Below are positions 1 through 7,861 of a stretch of DNA of 10,493 nt, in pieces. The stretch comes from Bacteroidales bacterium (lineage in GTDB: Bacteria; Bacteroidota; Bacteroidia; Bacteroidales; VadinHA17), in the NCBI GenBank assembly GCA_025455505.1, contig JALOMK010000036.1, positions 1-10,493 of the forward strand. Reading direction: 5' to 3'. The notes below the pieces were generated by a model. It was not told the origin of the DNA and did no database searches. It was given only the letters and a program-made list of their open reading frames with translations. Position numbers and translations under genes: made by a program. Numbering within the stretch: the first letter of the stretch is position 1; every line of letters begins with the position of its first letter.

Positions 1-17
1 GGGTCTGGAGGCAGTGG

Positions 18-47
18 TGTGTCCGGAACATATAATTGTTATTTTTG
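18..47 (+). promoter_or_regulatory. candidate Bacteroidota-type promoter for the anSME gene
   Basis: TATTTTTG at 40-47 fits the Bacteroidota -7 consensus TAnnTTTG exactly. TGTG at 18-21 is a three-of-four match to the -33 TTTG, with an 18-base spacer, one short of the usual range. A start a few bases after 47 would leave a leader of about 15 bases before the ATG at 69. The element could instead lie inside the end of an upstream gene, because one forward frame is open from base 2 to a TGA at 53-55. The call rests on pattern matching only. Confidence 0.3.
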
Positions 48-68
48 CAGACTGATTAATCCTCAATT

Positions 69-1421
69 ATGGATATCCTTTTCAGCGATGCCCTTAAGCT
101 CAGGCGTCCCAATGCCTTCAATATAATGGTCAAACCGGCCGGCCCGGTCTGCAACCTGAACTGCACCTATTGTTATTATCTTGAAAAGCAGAAGCTGTTC
201 CCGGGTAAGAGCAATTTCCGGCTTCCTGAAGAACTGCTGGAAAAATTCATTAAAGAATATATTGAAGCACAGCAGGTTCCCATAGTTACTTTCACCTGGC
301 AGGGTGGTGAGCCTACCCTTTTGGGCATCGACTATTTCAGGAAGGTTGTTGAACTTCAGAAAAAGTATTCAGCGGGAAAGAACATTGAAAATGCATTTCA
401 GACAAACGGGACGAGGCTTAATGATGAATGGTGTGTCTTCTTTCGCGAAAACGGCATACTTGTAGGAATATCAATTGACGGCGAGGAACATAATCATGAC
501 CATTTCAGGCGCACACGGTCTGGGGCGACTACTTTCAAGCGTGTTATGAAGGGGATTGAGCTCCTTCACAGGCACAAGGTTGAATTCAACACGCTGAGTG
601 TTGTAAACAGTCATAATGTGCATTTCGCGCGTGAAACTTACAGGTTCCTTAAGAAAATCGGGAGCGGTTTTATCCAGTTCCTGCCTGTTGTAGAGAGATG
701 TTCGGAAGGCAAAAATGAAAATGAACTTTCCCTGGTAGCGCCCGGCTTCGCAGGCGGGGCCTCAGTAACGGAGTGGAGCGTTGGAGCTGAAGACTACGGA
801 AAATTCCTTGTTACTATCTTCGATGAGTGGGTGAGGAATGATGTTGCCCGTTATTATGTGCAGATTTTTGATGCCACACTGGCCAATTATGTAGGCGAGA
901 TGCCGGGAATATGCGTGTTTGCTGAGACTTGCGGCGATGCCCTTGTAATGGAGCATAACGGGGATGTGTATTCCTGCGATCATTTTGTATATCCCGAATA
1001 CTACCTTGGAAATATAGAGGAAAAGGACATGGTGTCTATGGTCAGGTCGCAGACGCAGTTTGATTTTGGCATCAATAAGCGCAACAAGCTTCCTGCCTAC
1101 TGCCTGCGATGTGAAGTGAGATATGCCTGTCATGGCGAATGTCCAAAGCACAGGTTCATACTCACGCCCGACGGCAGGCCGGGGTTGAATTACCTGTGCA
1201 AGGCATACAAAATGTTTTTCAGCCATGCGGAGCCATATATGGAATACATGGCTAAGGAACTTAAAGCCAAAAGGGCACCTGCGAACGTGATGCAGTGGAT
1301 CAGGAACAAGGAGAACCAGGTAGTCAGGCCTGTGGTACCCGAACGCAATGCACCCTGTCCCTGCGGCAGCGGCAGGAAATTCAAGAACTGTTGTGCCGGC
1401 CTGCCTATCTACAGGCACTGA
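69..1421 (+). CDS. Anaerobic sulfatase-maturating enzyme (radical SAM/SPASM) with C-terminal SEC-C motif
   Basis: This 450-residue cytoplasmic enzyme should oxidise the motif Ser or Cys of nascent sulfatases to C-alpha-formylglycine, using S-adenosylmethionine and three [4Fe-4S] clusters. The radical-SAM signature is CNLNCTYC (C28, C32, C35), followed by GGEP (79-82) and QTN (111-113). The SPASM cysteines are C282, C288, C303, C345, C348, C354, C358 and C377. Their spacing matches the two auxiliary clusters of the Clostridium perfringens enzyme as I recall them, and D304 directly after C303 matches its proposed catalytic aspartate. Residues 430-442 add a CxCx8CC SEC-C zinc motif (C430, C432, C441, C442) beyond the usual family end. 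The ATG at 69 is the natural start because the radical-SAM core begins a few residues later. The gene converges with the sulfatase block, leaving a 21-base gap. Family assignment is very secure; the role of the tail is unknown. Confidence 0.96.
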   Translation: MDILFSDALKLRRPNAFNIMVKPAGPVCNLNCTYCYYLEKQKLFPGKSNFRLPEELLEKFIKEYIEAQQVPIVTFTWQGGEPTLLGIDYFRKVVELQKKYSAGKNIENAFQTNGTRLNDEWCVFFRENGILVGISIDGEEHNHDHFRRTRSGATTFKRVMKGIELLHRHKVEFNTLSVVNSHNVHFARETYRFLKKIGSGFIQFLPVVERCSEGKNENELSLVAPGFAGGASVTEWSVGAEDYGKFLVTIFDEWVRNDVARYYVQIFDATLANYVGEMPGICVFAETCGDALVMEHNGDVYSCDHFVYPEYYLGNIEEKDMVSMVRSQTQFDFGINKRNKLPAYCLRCEVRYACHGECPKHRFILTPDGRPGLNYLCKAYKMFFSHAEPYMEYMAKELKAKRAPANVMQWIRNKENQVVRPVVPERNAPCPCGSGRKFKNCCAGLPIYRH

Positions 1422-1442
1422 AATAAATTGCCTTGTGAGTCC

Positions 1443-3008
1443 TTACTTCACGGCCGGCAGGAATGATTTAAGCGATTCATCCGTATCCCTGAACTGTACC
1501 CTGAGTTTTTCGAGCCTCTCGTGAAGGTCTTTTCGCACCGTAGCATATGAAGGATCGTTGTAAACATTCTTCATCTCCATCGGGTCAGTCTTCAGGTCAT
1601 AAAGTTCCCATTCATCTATGTCATAATAGAAATGCATGAGCTTGTATCTTTCGGTGCTGATTCCATAGTGTCGTTTTACGCTGTGAACTGCCGGGTACTC
1701 GTAATAATGGTAATAATGTTCCTTCCTCCAGTCTGCAGGTGTTTTTCCCTTCAGGACAGGCACCATGCTCCTGCCCTGCATGTCAGCCGGGACACTCACT
1801 CCTGCCATATCGAGGATAGTCTCGGCAAAGTCGAGATTAGAAACTATATCGCTGTTCACACTCCCTGCCTTAACAACACCCGGCCACTGGATGAGCAGAG
1901 GAGTTCTGTAGGATTCTTCAAACATGAAACGTTTGTCGAACCAGCCATGTTCTCCGAGGTAGAATCCCTGGTCTGACGCATAGATCACTATTGTGTTCTT
2001 ATCGAGTCCGTTAGATCTGAGGTAGTCAAGGAGCTGGCCAACGCTTTTGTCAACAGCTGCTATGCAGGCAAGATAGTCCTGCATGTATCTCTGGTATTTG
2101 TACCTTACAAGCTCATCTCCGGTCAGGCCTGACTCATAGAATTCCCTGATTATCGGGTCGTATGTTTTGTTCCATTCTTCCATCTGGCCGGCATCCATCC
2201 GGTTCAGGCCGGTGTTTTTCATTTTTCCCTTATCCTTGTAGAGTTTCAGGTCCTCCTCTATCCTCATGGTTTTAGAAATTGTCATGTCCTGTTCGCGGGC
2301 CGCCCTGCCCCTGCCTGAATAATCATCGAACAGTGTAGCCGGTTCGGGAAACTTAACATCCTTGTAGAGTGTCAGTTCACGAGGTCCGGGCTGCCATTCC
2401 CTGTGAGGTGCCTTATGGTGCATCATAAGCATGAATGGTTTTCCTGAGGCCTTTGCCCCGGATATCCATTTCAGTGATTTATCAGTAATAAGCTCAGTGA
2501 CATAGCCATTTTCAGTGTGCCTGCCGTTCCTGTCAATGAATTCAGGATTATAGTAATGACCCTGTCCAGGAAGAACCTCCCAGTGGTCGAAGCCTGTCGG
2601 ATCGGAGCCCAGGTGCCATTTGCCTATAATTGCAGTTGTATAACCGGCAGCCTGCAATATTTTCGGGAAAGTTTGCTGCGAGCCGTCAAATGGTGCCTGT
2701 CCCTCGTTTTTGGCAAAGCCGTTAAGGTGACTGTATTTGCCCGTCAGGACCACTGCCCTGCAAGGACCCGAAATTGAATTAGTCACAAGGCACCTGGTGA
2801 AACGCATTCCGTTTGAAGCTATCCTGTCGATCCCGGGTGTAGGCGCGATCCTGCCAATCTGGTGACCGTATGCACTGATAGCCTGGTAGGCATGGTCGTC
2901 AGACATTATGTATATTATATTCGGTCGCTGTGGTCCCTTCTGGGAAATTGCCGGCTGTATGGCGGCAGCTGTGCCCAGTGCCGCAAGTAAAGTTATGTTT
3001 GCTCTCAT
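1443..3008 (-). CDS. Exported Ser-type sulfatase, N-acetylglucosamine-6-sulfatase-like (DUF4976 C-terminus)
   Basis: This 521-residue family S1 sulfatase is predicted to be exported. A signal peptide (residues 1-22, hydrophobic [11 protein letters not shown]) precedes the mature domain at [12 protein letters not shown], where D37 and D38 are metal ligands. The formylglycine motif is S80-G-P-C-R84 followed by LTG, with S80 encoded at 2769-2771. Other active-site elements are K130 and H132 in GKWHLG, H198 and H202 (HKAPH), and D346-Q347 where most S1 enzymes have Asp-Asn. The end (YYHYYEYP through the ELYDLKTDP segment) matches the DUF4976 C-terminal subdomain. The long insert at about 220-300 and the SGPCR core recall bacterial GlcNAc-6-O-sulfatases acting on heparan or mucin glycans; the exact substrate is inferred. 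It is the last gene of the sulfatase run, 48 bases after the previous stop. The cysteine inside the motif is unusual. Confidence 0.93.
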   Translation of the reverse strand: MRANITLLAALGTAAAIQPAISQKGPQRPNIIYIMSDDHAYQAISAYGHQIGRIAPTPGIDRIASNGMRFTRCLVTNSISGPCRAVVLTGKYSHLNGFAKNEGQAPFDGSQQTFPKILQAAGYTTAIIGKWHLGSDPTGFDHWEVLPGQGHYYNPEFIDRNGRHTENGYVTELITDKSLKWISGAKASGKPFMLMMHHKAPHREWQPGPRELTLYKDVKFPEPATLFDDYSGRGRAAREQDMTISKTMRIEEDLKLYKDKGKMKNTGLNRMDAGQMEEWNKTYDPIIREFYESGLTGDELVRYKYQRYMQDYLACIAAVDKSVGQLLDYLRSNGLDKNTIVIYASDQGFYLGEHGWFDKRFMFEESYRTPLLIQWPGVVKAGSVNSDIVSNLDFAETILDMAGVSVPADMQGRSMVPVLKGKTPADWRKEHYYHYYEYPAVHSVKRHYGISTERYKLMHFYYDIDEWELYDLKTDPMEMKNVYNDPSYATVRKDLHERLEKLRVQFRDTDESLKSFLPAVK

Positions 3009-3056
3009 AATATTAGAAATTCTTTTTTTATATGATTATCATTCAGTAAGGCAAGC

Positions 3057-4733
3057 TTATTTAATTTCAAATGAACCCCTGAGTTCAGCGCTGTCTTCAT
3101 AGCCATATCTTACGGCCCTGACCCTTATGCTGTATGATCCGGGCTCAAGGTGAAGCGGACCCGAGTAAAGCAGCCACCGGGGATTAGCCTTCTCTTCGAA
3201 GGTATATACTATTGATGAACCATGGGTGGGACAATAGAACCCGAGTGTCATGGGGGCTGAATATGTTCCGCCGGTACGGTAGTTTTTTGATGCCCTGTCC
3301 TCAGAAGAATTGATAATGAAATACGGCATATCCGTGACAGGCTGTTTGCCGCCCGGCCACATCATGTTTACAAGTTCAGGTTCATTCATGTGTCCCATAT
3401 CGCCTGTTTCGAGAGTCCATCTTTCATACAGTTTCCTCATTTCTGCCATGACTGATGCCAGTCCGTGATCTGAGGCAAGATTGACAAGCTGGTAAGGATC
3501 TTTTGTAACGTCATAGAGTTCTTCAGGCGGTCTTGAGTATGACATCCAGGCTTTCTGGGGACCGCTGAGCTTGTTTTCTGCATCGAGGCGCAGCATCTCT
3601 CTGTATATTGGCATATTGCTCAGGTAAGGTACCCAGATCGCGAATGGCTCATTAGGATAAAAATTCCTTATATACAAATATTTACGAGTTCTGACAGACC
3701 TGATCATATCATAGGATTCATCCACCCTGTCGCGTGCTGCGAATACGGCTTCCCGTAAATAATTTGCCCCCTGTTCGCCCAGAAAAGGCTTGCCCTGCAT
3801 ATGTGCGGGAACCGTGATGCCCGCCATAGAGAGAACTGTGGGTCCGAAATCAATAGAACTTATCAGCCTGTCATCAACGGTGCCCGGTTTTATCTTACCA
3901 GGCCATTTTATAATGAGAGGTATGTTCAGTCCCGAATCGTAGAGCCATCTTTTACTCCTTGGTAAGCCATCGCCGTGATCGCCCCAGAAAAAGATAATTG
4001 TATTGTCGAGTTCCCCTTCCCTTTCAAGTTCATCTATGAGTGCGCCGACTACAGAGTCAAGCCTTGCGACATTGTCGTACATTTTGGCCATATTGAGCCG
4101 TATCGTGTCTGTGTCGGGATAATATGGAGGCAGTATTACTTTCCGCGGATCGGTTTTTACTCCTTTTAGGTTCCAGTTCTGGCTCTCATGTGTTCCGGTC
4201 CAGTTGAATACTGCAAAGAAGGGCTGGTTTTTGTCAGGCCTGTTCCTGTAGTGAGCATTCCGGCTGCACTCGTCCCATATGCTTGCAGGAACCGGGTCTT
4301 TTGCAAACTGGTAGTCGGTCTTGTTATTGTTTGTGCAGTAGTATCCTGCCACCCTCATATATTCAGTGAAAGCTTTCACATAGTGCGGAGGCACTGCTGT
4401 GAACTGAACAGGATTGTCTACCGATCGCCTGTACGATGTGGTTCGCATATGCATGCACCCTATTGAAGTCTGGTACATACCCGTTATCACTCCGGCTCTT
4501 ACTGGTGCAGAGATTGCTGCAGTTGTGAACACATTTGTGAACCGGGCTCCCTGCTCTGCAAGCCTGTCTATATTTGGTGTTTTTGCCAGCTTGTCGCCAT
4601 AGCAACCCATGTGGGGACTCAGGTCCTCGGTTGAAATCCATATTATGTTAGGTCTCTTCTCATGTTTCTGGGCAGAGGCATTAAAAAGCAGAAGGGATGC
4701 TGCTCCAATGCTGATTACAGGTTTTAGAATCAT
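3057..4733 (-). CDS. Exported Ser-type sulfatase, heparan N-sulfatase (SGSH)-like, with chitobiase-C-like tail
   Basis: This 558-residue sulfatase has a signal peptide (residues 1-21, ending NASA before QKHEKRPN). The formylglycine motif is S75-A-P-V-R79 then ITG, with S75 encoded at 4509-4511. The first metal pair is E36-D37 in ISTEDLSPH rather than Asp-Asp, and the second is D252-H253 in GDHGDG. NKTDY (137-141) replaces the usual GKWHLG lysine segment, which is typical of the N-sulfoglucosamine sulfohydrolase-like branch. The catalytic domain ends near residue 445. Residues about 490-558 (CPTHGSSIVYTF, LLYSGPL, RVRAVRYGYEDS) look like the beta-sandwich at the end of chitobiases (CHB_HEX_C type), possibly packing on the catalytic domain or binding glycan. 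The gene starts 15 bases after the preceding stop, suggesting coupled transcription. An N-sulfatase or related glycosaminoglycan specificity is plausible but unproven; O-sulfatases also occur in this branch. Confidence 0.92.
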   Translation of the reverse strand: MILKPVISIGAASLLLFNASAQKHEKRPNIIWISTEDLSPHMGCYGDKLAKTPNIDRLAEQGARFTNVFTTAAISAPVRAGVITGMYQTSIGCMHMRTTSYRRSVDNPVQFTAVPPHYVKAFTEYMRVAGYYCTNNNKTDYQFAKDPVPASIWDECSRNAHYRNRPDKNQPFFAVFNWTGTHESQNWNLKGVKTDPRKVILPPYYPDTDTIRLNMAKMYDNVARLDSVVGALIDELEREGELDNTIIFFWGDHGDGLPRSKRWLYDSGLNIPLIIKWPGKIKPGTVDDRLISSIDFGPTVLSMAGITVPAHMQGKPFLGEQGANYLREAVFAARDRVDESYDMIRSVRTRKYLYIRNFYPNEPFAIWVPYLSNMPIYREMLRLDAENKLSGPQKAWMSYSRPPEELYDVTKDPYQLVNLASDHGLASVMAEMRKLYERWTLETGDMGHMNEPELVNMMWPGGKQPVTDMPYFIINSSEDRASKNYRTGGTYSAPMTLGFYCPTHGSSIVYTFEEKANPRWLLYSGPLHLEPGSYSIRVRAVRYGYEDSAELRGSFEIK

Positions 4734-4748
4734 AGTATTTCGTATTAC

Positions 4749-6218
4749 TCATTTAATTGTGCCGGCCTTTCTTCTGTTAGTGCCCGGATGTCCCGTATAA
4801 TCATCTCCAAGGTCGCTGCGGGCTTCAGCAGCTATTTTCAGCAATTCCGATACGATGGCAGGATACTGGTCAGCGACGTTATAATTTTCACCCGGATCCC
4901 TTCTGAGGTCATATAATTCGTTCGTTTTGTACTCCACGCTGATTGTTTTGCCCGGCCATCCGTCTTTTCCGGGAGCTGCACCAACATAGGAAATTCCCTT
5001 GTGAGGCAGAACAAGTTTCCAGTAATCTCGTTGTACGGCTTCCAGTGTGTTCTGCTGATAGTAATAATAGAATTCCCTCCGGGGATTTGCGGTTTCATCA
5101 CCAAGAAGAAGCGGAAGCAGGCTTACCCCGTCGATTTTTTTTCCGGGAAGAGCAGCACCGCATATTTCGGCTAATGTTGGCAATAAATCGATGGATGATG
5201 CAAGTTTATTGCATATACTTCCTTCAGGGATCACGCCTGGCCATTTCATGATGCATGGCACCCTCTGTCCTCCTTCCCAGCTTGTTCCTTTGCCTTCGCG
5301 CAGACCGCCTGTTGTGCCGGCATGATTTCCGAAATTAAGCCAGGGGCCGTTATCACTCGTAAAGATTACGAGAGTGTTTTTTTCTATGCCGTTTTTCTCA
5401 AGTGCCTTCATAATTTCACCCACTGACCAGTCGACTTCCATCATAACGTCGCCATAAAGCCCCTGTCTGCTTTTGCCCCTGAATTTTTCAGATACGCCAA
5501 GGGGTATATGTACCATTGAATGAGGAAGATAAAGAAAGAATCTTTCGTTTTTACTCTTCTCGATGAACTTCACGGCCCTTTCGGTATAGTCTGTTGTAAG
5601 CTTGTCCTGGTCGGCAAGATTCCTTACTTCACCGGCCTTATTATTGCCGTTTATAAGGGGAAGTACGGGATACTTCATCTTATTGCTTGTAGTATCCTTC
5701 AGGCGTATGGGGATCCCGTCGAAATCGACCGGCCACATGTCATTTGAATATGGGATACCGTAATACTCATCGAATCCATGCTGAAGGGGAAGGAAGGGAG
5801 GCAGGTGGCCAAGGTGCCATTTCCCTATTACTGATGTCTTATATCCTTTTGATTTAAGGATTTCGGCAATCGTTGTTTCCTCGCTGTTGATGCCGGTCTG
5901 AGCCCATGGCATCAGTGCCCCTGAGATGCCGATGCGGTTGGGATAGCATCCAGTCATAAGTCCTGCCCTTGAGGCACTGCTTACCGCCTGTGGCGAATAA
6001 TACCATGTGAACTGCATTCCCCGGGCAGCAAGCCTGTCTATGTTAGGCGTTGCGTACTGGTTGGAGCCTGTCCGGCCTATGTCGCCGTAGCCCATATCAT
6101 CCATGAGGATGATAATAATATTTGGCGCAGCAGGTTTAGATTGTTCTTTCTGGCGGCCGGTGGCCTGCAATGCAGTGATGCCGGCCAGCCCGATACTCAG
6201 ACAGGGCCTTAGGTTCAT
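4749..6218 (-). CDS. Exported Ser-type arylsulfatase A-like sulfatase with Pro-to-Ala motif
   Basis: This 489-residue S1 sulfatase resembles the arylsulfatase A / GalNAc-6-sulfatase group. It has a moderately hydrophobic signal peptide (residues 1 to about 21). The metal pair is D40-D41 in LMDDMGYGD. The formylglycine motif is S80-S-A-S-R84 followed by MTG; S80 is encoded at 5979-5981, and Ala82 (GCC, 5973-5975) replaces the usual proline. Other active-site elements are K133 and H135 in GKWHLG, H233 and H237 (HSMVH), and D289-N290 in TSDNG. The C-terminus (ELYDLRRDPGENYNVAD, then a basic tail) is typical of the group. Every other catalytic landmark is intact and there is no frameshift, so it is probably active; Pro/Ala variation at this position is tolerated in the broad C/S-x-P/A-x-R consensus. 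Substrate unknown. It lies between sulfatase genes with gaps of 47 and 15 bases. Confidence 0.93.
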   Translation of the reverse strand: MNLRPCLSIGLAGITALQATGRQKEQSKPAAPNIIIILMDDMGYGDIGRTGSNQYATPNIDRLAARGMQFTWYYSPQAVSSASRAGLMTGCYPNRIGISGALMPWAQTGINSEETTIAEILKSKGYKTSVIGKWHLGHLPPFLPLQHGFDEYYGIPYSNDMWPVDFDGIPIRLKDTTSNKMKYPVLPLINGNNKAGEVRNLADQDKLTTDYTERAVKFIEKSKNERFFLYLPHSMVHIPLGVSEKFRGKSRQGLYGDVMMEVDWSVGEIMKALEKNGIEKNTLVIFTSDNGPWLNFGNHAGTTGGLREGKGTSWEGGQRVPCIMKWPGVIPEGSICNKLASSIDLLPTLAEICGAALPGKKIDGVSLLPLLLGDETANPRREFYYYYQQNTLEAVQRDYWKLVLPHKGISYVGAAPGKDGWPGKTISVEYKTNELYDLRRDPGENYNVADQYPAIVSELLKIAAEARSDLGDDYTGHPGTNRRKAGTIK

Positions 6219-6265
6219 TCTTTGAATGTTTTTGTTTTCATTGCCTGGTATGTTCCTGTTTCATT

Positions 6266-7768
6266 TTATTCAGATCCATTCTCGTTCCATGCAGGATTCT
6301 GAATCATCATCCTGGCTCCGGTTTTTTCCCGCCATTGCTGCAGAAGGCTGTAAAGTTCGCTTGTTTTCGCAGGAAGTTCGGCTGAAATATCTTTAGTCTC
6401 TGACAGATCAGCAGAAAGGTCGTAGAGTTCCCTTCTGTCCCTTTCAAAATTGTCTATCAGCTTGTATTGCCCCAGTATTACTGCGCTGCCAGGCTCCACG
6501 CCCTGGTTGGAATAATGGGGATAATGCCAGAAAAGCGGCCTGGGAGCTATCCTGGCCCCTTTAAGCAGAGGTAGTATGCTAATCCCGTCGATATCAGCCT
6601 TGATTCCTTCAGAGCCTGTAAGATCAGCTATTGTGGGCAGGAAATCGATTGATGATACCTGGACAGTGCTCACTGTGCCGGCAAGCTTTTTCCCGGGCAT
6701 CCTGATTATGAGTGGCACACGTATTCCTCCTTCATAAAGCCATCCTTTGCCTGCCCTCAGGGGGGCGTTGCAGGTTGGCGAGCCCTCAGATGTTGACAGG
6801 CCTCCATTGTCAGAGGTAAATACAATCAGGGTATTCTCATAAAGGCCCAGTTCCCTGAGCCTTGAAAAAAGCTTATCGAGGTTCTCATCCACACTGTAAA
6901 GCATTGCTGCATATACAGGGTTGCTTTGTACTGTTCGTTCCCTGAAGTTCTCGCTCATTGAACTTCTTATCCATGACCTGTCACGGGTAAATGTTCCGTT
7001 AATGTCAAGTTGCATTGAATCGGCTTTTGTCCTGAAGCGTTTTATCATTTCATCTTTTGCCTGCATAGGGTTGTGAACGGCATAGTATGACAGGTATATG
7101 AAGAAAGGGTTTTCCCTGTTTTCTTCTATGAACTTAATCGCTTCATCAGTCTGCCTGTCGGTCAGGTATTCTCCTTCGGGACCGTCAGGAAGTCTTGGAT
7201 TCCCATACGGAGAAAAAAATCCGTTTGAAGTGTTGTTTTTTACTGGTGAGCCCTTGCTGAAACCACCTTTGTTGATATCGAATCCCTGGTTCTCAGGCCA
7301 GAACTCCGGAGTTTCACCGAGATGCCACTTACCTGAGATCATTGTCCTGTATCCGTTTTTCTTAAGCAGTTCAGCCAGTGTAAGTTCTTCAAGTGCCAGT
7401 TCATTTTTAAAGGGAAGGGCGATCAGCCTGTCATTTGCCGATCCGGAACTGGAGGCCTGTCTTCCTGGTATCCAGTCGGTTATTCCTGTTTTCACAGGGT
7501 ATTTACCAGTCATTATTGAAGCCCTTGTCGGCGAGCTGACCGGGCATGCGGCATAAGCATCCGTAAACCTGATCCCTTCATTTGCCAGTTTGTCGAGGCA
7601 GGGTGTTTCATAGAAACGGCTTCCATAGCAACCCAGGTCAGAATAACCGAGATCATCAACAAGTATGAAGAGAACATTCGGCTTCTCATTTCCAGGTTTT
7701 TCAGGTCCTGCAAGCAAAGGCAGCGGCATCAGCAGGGAAAATCCGGCAGTGACCAGGCAATATTTCAT
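6266..7768 (-). CDS. Exported Ser-type arylsulfatase A-like sulfatase
   Basis: This 500-residue S1 sulfatase is counted from the ATG at 7768. That start is preferred because it is followed at once by a signal peptide (MKYCLVTAGFSLLMPLPLLAG). The same frame also has an ATG at 7855, six bases from the previous stop, which would add 29 polar, Ser-rich residues ahead of the signal; that start cannot be excluded. The formylglycine motif is S78-S-P-T-R82 then MTG (Ser codon 7535-7537). Metal ligands are D38-D39 and D320-N321 (TSDNGG), and the active site includes K147 and H149 of GKWHLG. The ITDW and WPENQGFD segments after the motif are common in Bacteroidota and planctomycete arylsulfatase A-like enzymes. 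The C-terminal RELYDLSADLSE segment is normal, so the gene looks complete. It is the second gene of the sulfatase run. Substrate unknown. Confidence 0.92.
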   Translation of the reverse strand: MKYCLVTAGFSLLMPLPLLAGPEKPGNEKPNVLFILVDDLGYSDLGCYGSRFYETPCLDKLANEGIRFTDAYAACPVSSPTRASIMTGKYPVKTGITDWIPGRQASSSGSANDRLIALPFKNELALEELTLAELLKKNGYRTMISGKWHLGETPEFWPENQGFDINKGGFSKGSPVKNNTSNGFFSPYGNPRLPDGPEGEYLTDRQTDEAIKFIEENRENPFFIYLSYYAVHNPMQAKDEMIKRFRTKADSMQLDINGTFTRDRSWIRSSMSENFRERTVQSNPVYAAMLYSVDENLDKLFSRLRELGLYENTLIVFTSDNGGLSTSEGSPTCNAPLRAGKGWLYEGGIRVPLIIRMPGKKLAGTVSTVQVSSIDFLPTIADLTGSEGIKADIDGISILPLLKGARIAPRPLFWHYPHYSNQGVEPGSAVILGQYKLIDNFERDRRELYDLSADLSETKDISAELPAKTSELYSLLQQWREKTGARMMIQNPAWNENGSE

Positions 7769-7861
7769 TCCGGGTAATCCGGCCGGTTCCTGCTTGCTAC
7801 TGGTGTTTGAAGTGGATGCCGGGCTGAATTTACTGAACGCTTGCAGCTGCCTCATGGGGTA

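Noticed and set aside
2..55. Open forward frame ending in TGA that could be the last 17 codons of an upstream gene.
   Set aside because: Too short to recognise, and another forward frame as well as a reverse frame are also open here; a promoter reading of the same bases is equally possible.
762..1418. 218-codon open frame antisense to the anSME gene.
   Set aside because: It lies wholly opposite a strongly conserved gene, shows no recognisable domain, and is explained by codon bias of the sense strand.
1393..1418. Inverted repeats GTGCC/GGCAC and TGCCT/AGGCA as a bidirectional terminator.
   Set aside because: Stems are only 5 bp, lie inside the anSME coding end, and are not followed by a T-tract on either strand.
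7098..7556. 152-codon and similar forward open frames opposite the sulfatase genes (also at 7955-8401 and 1632-1976).
   Set aside because: Low-complexity shadow translations of conserved sulfatase coding sequence, with no start context or family match.
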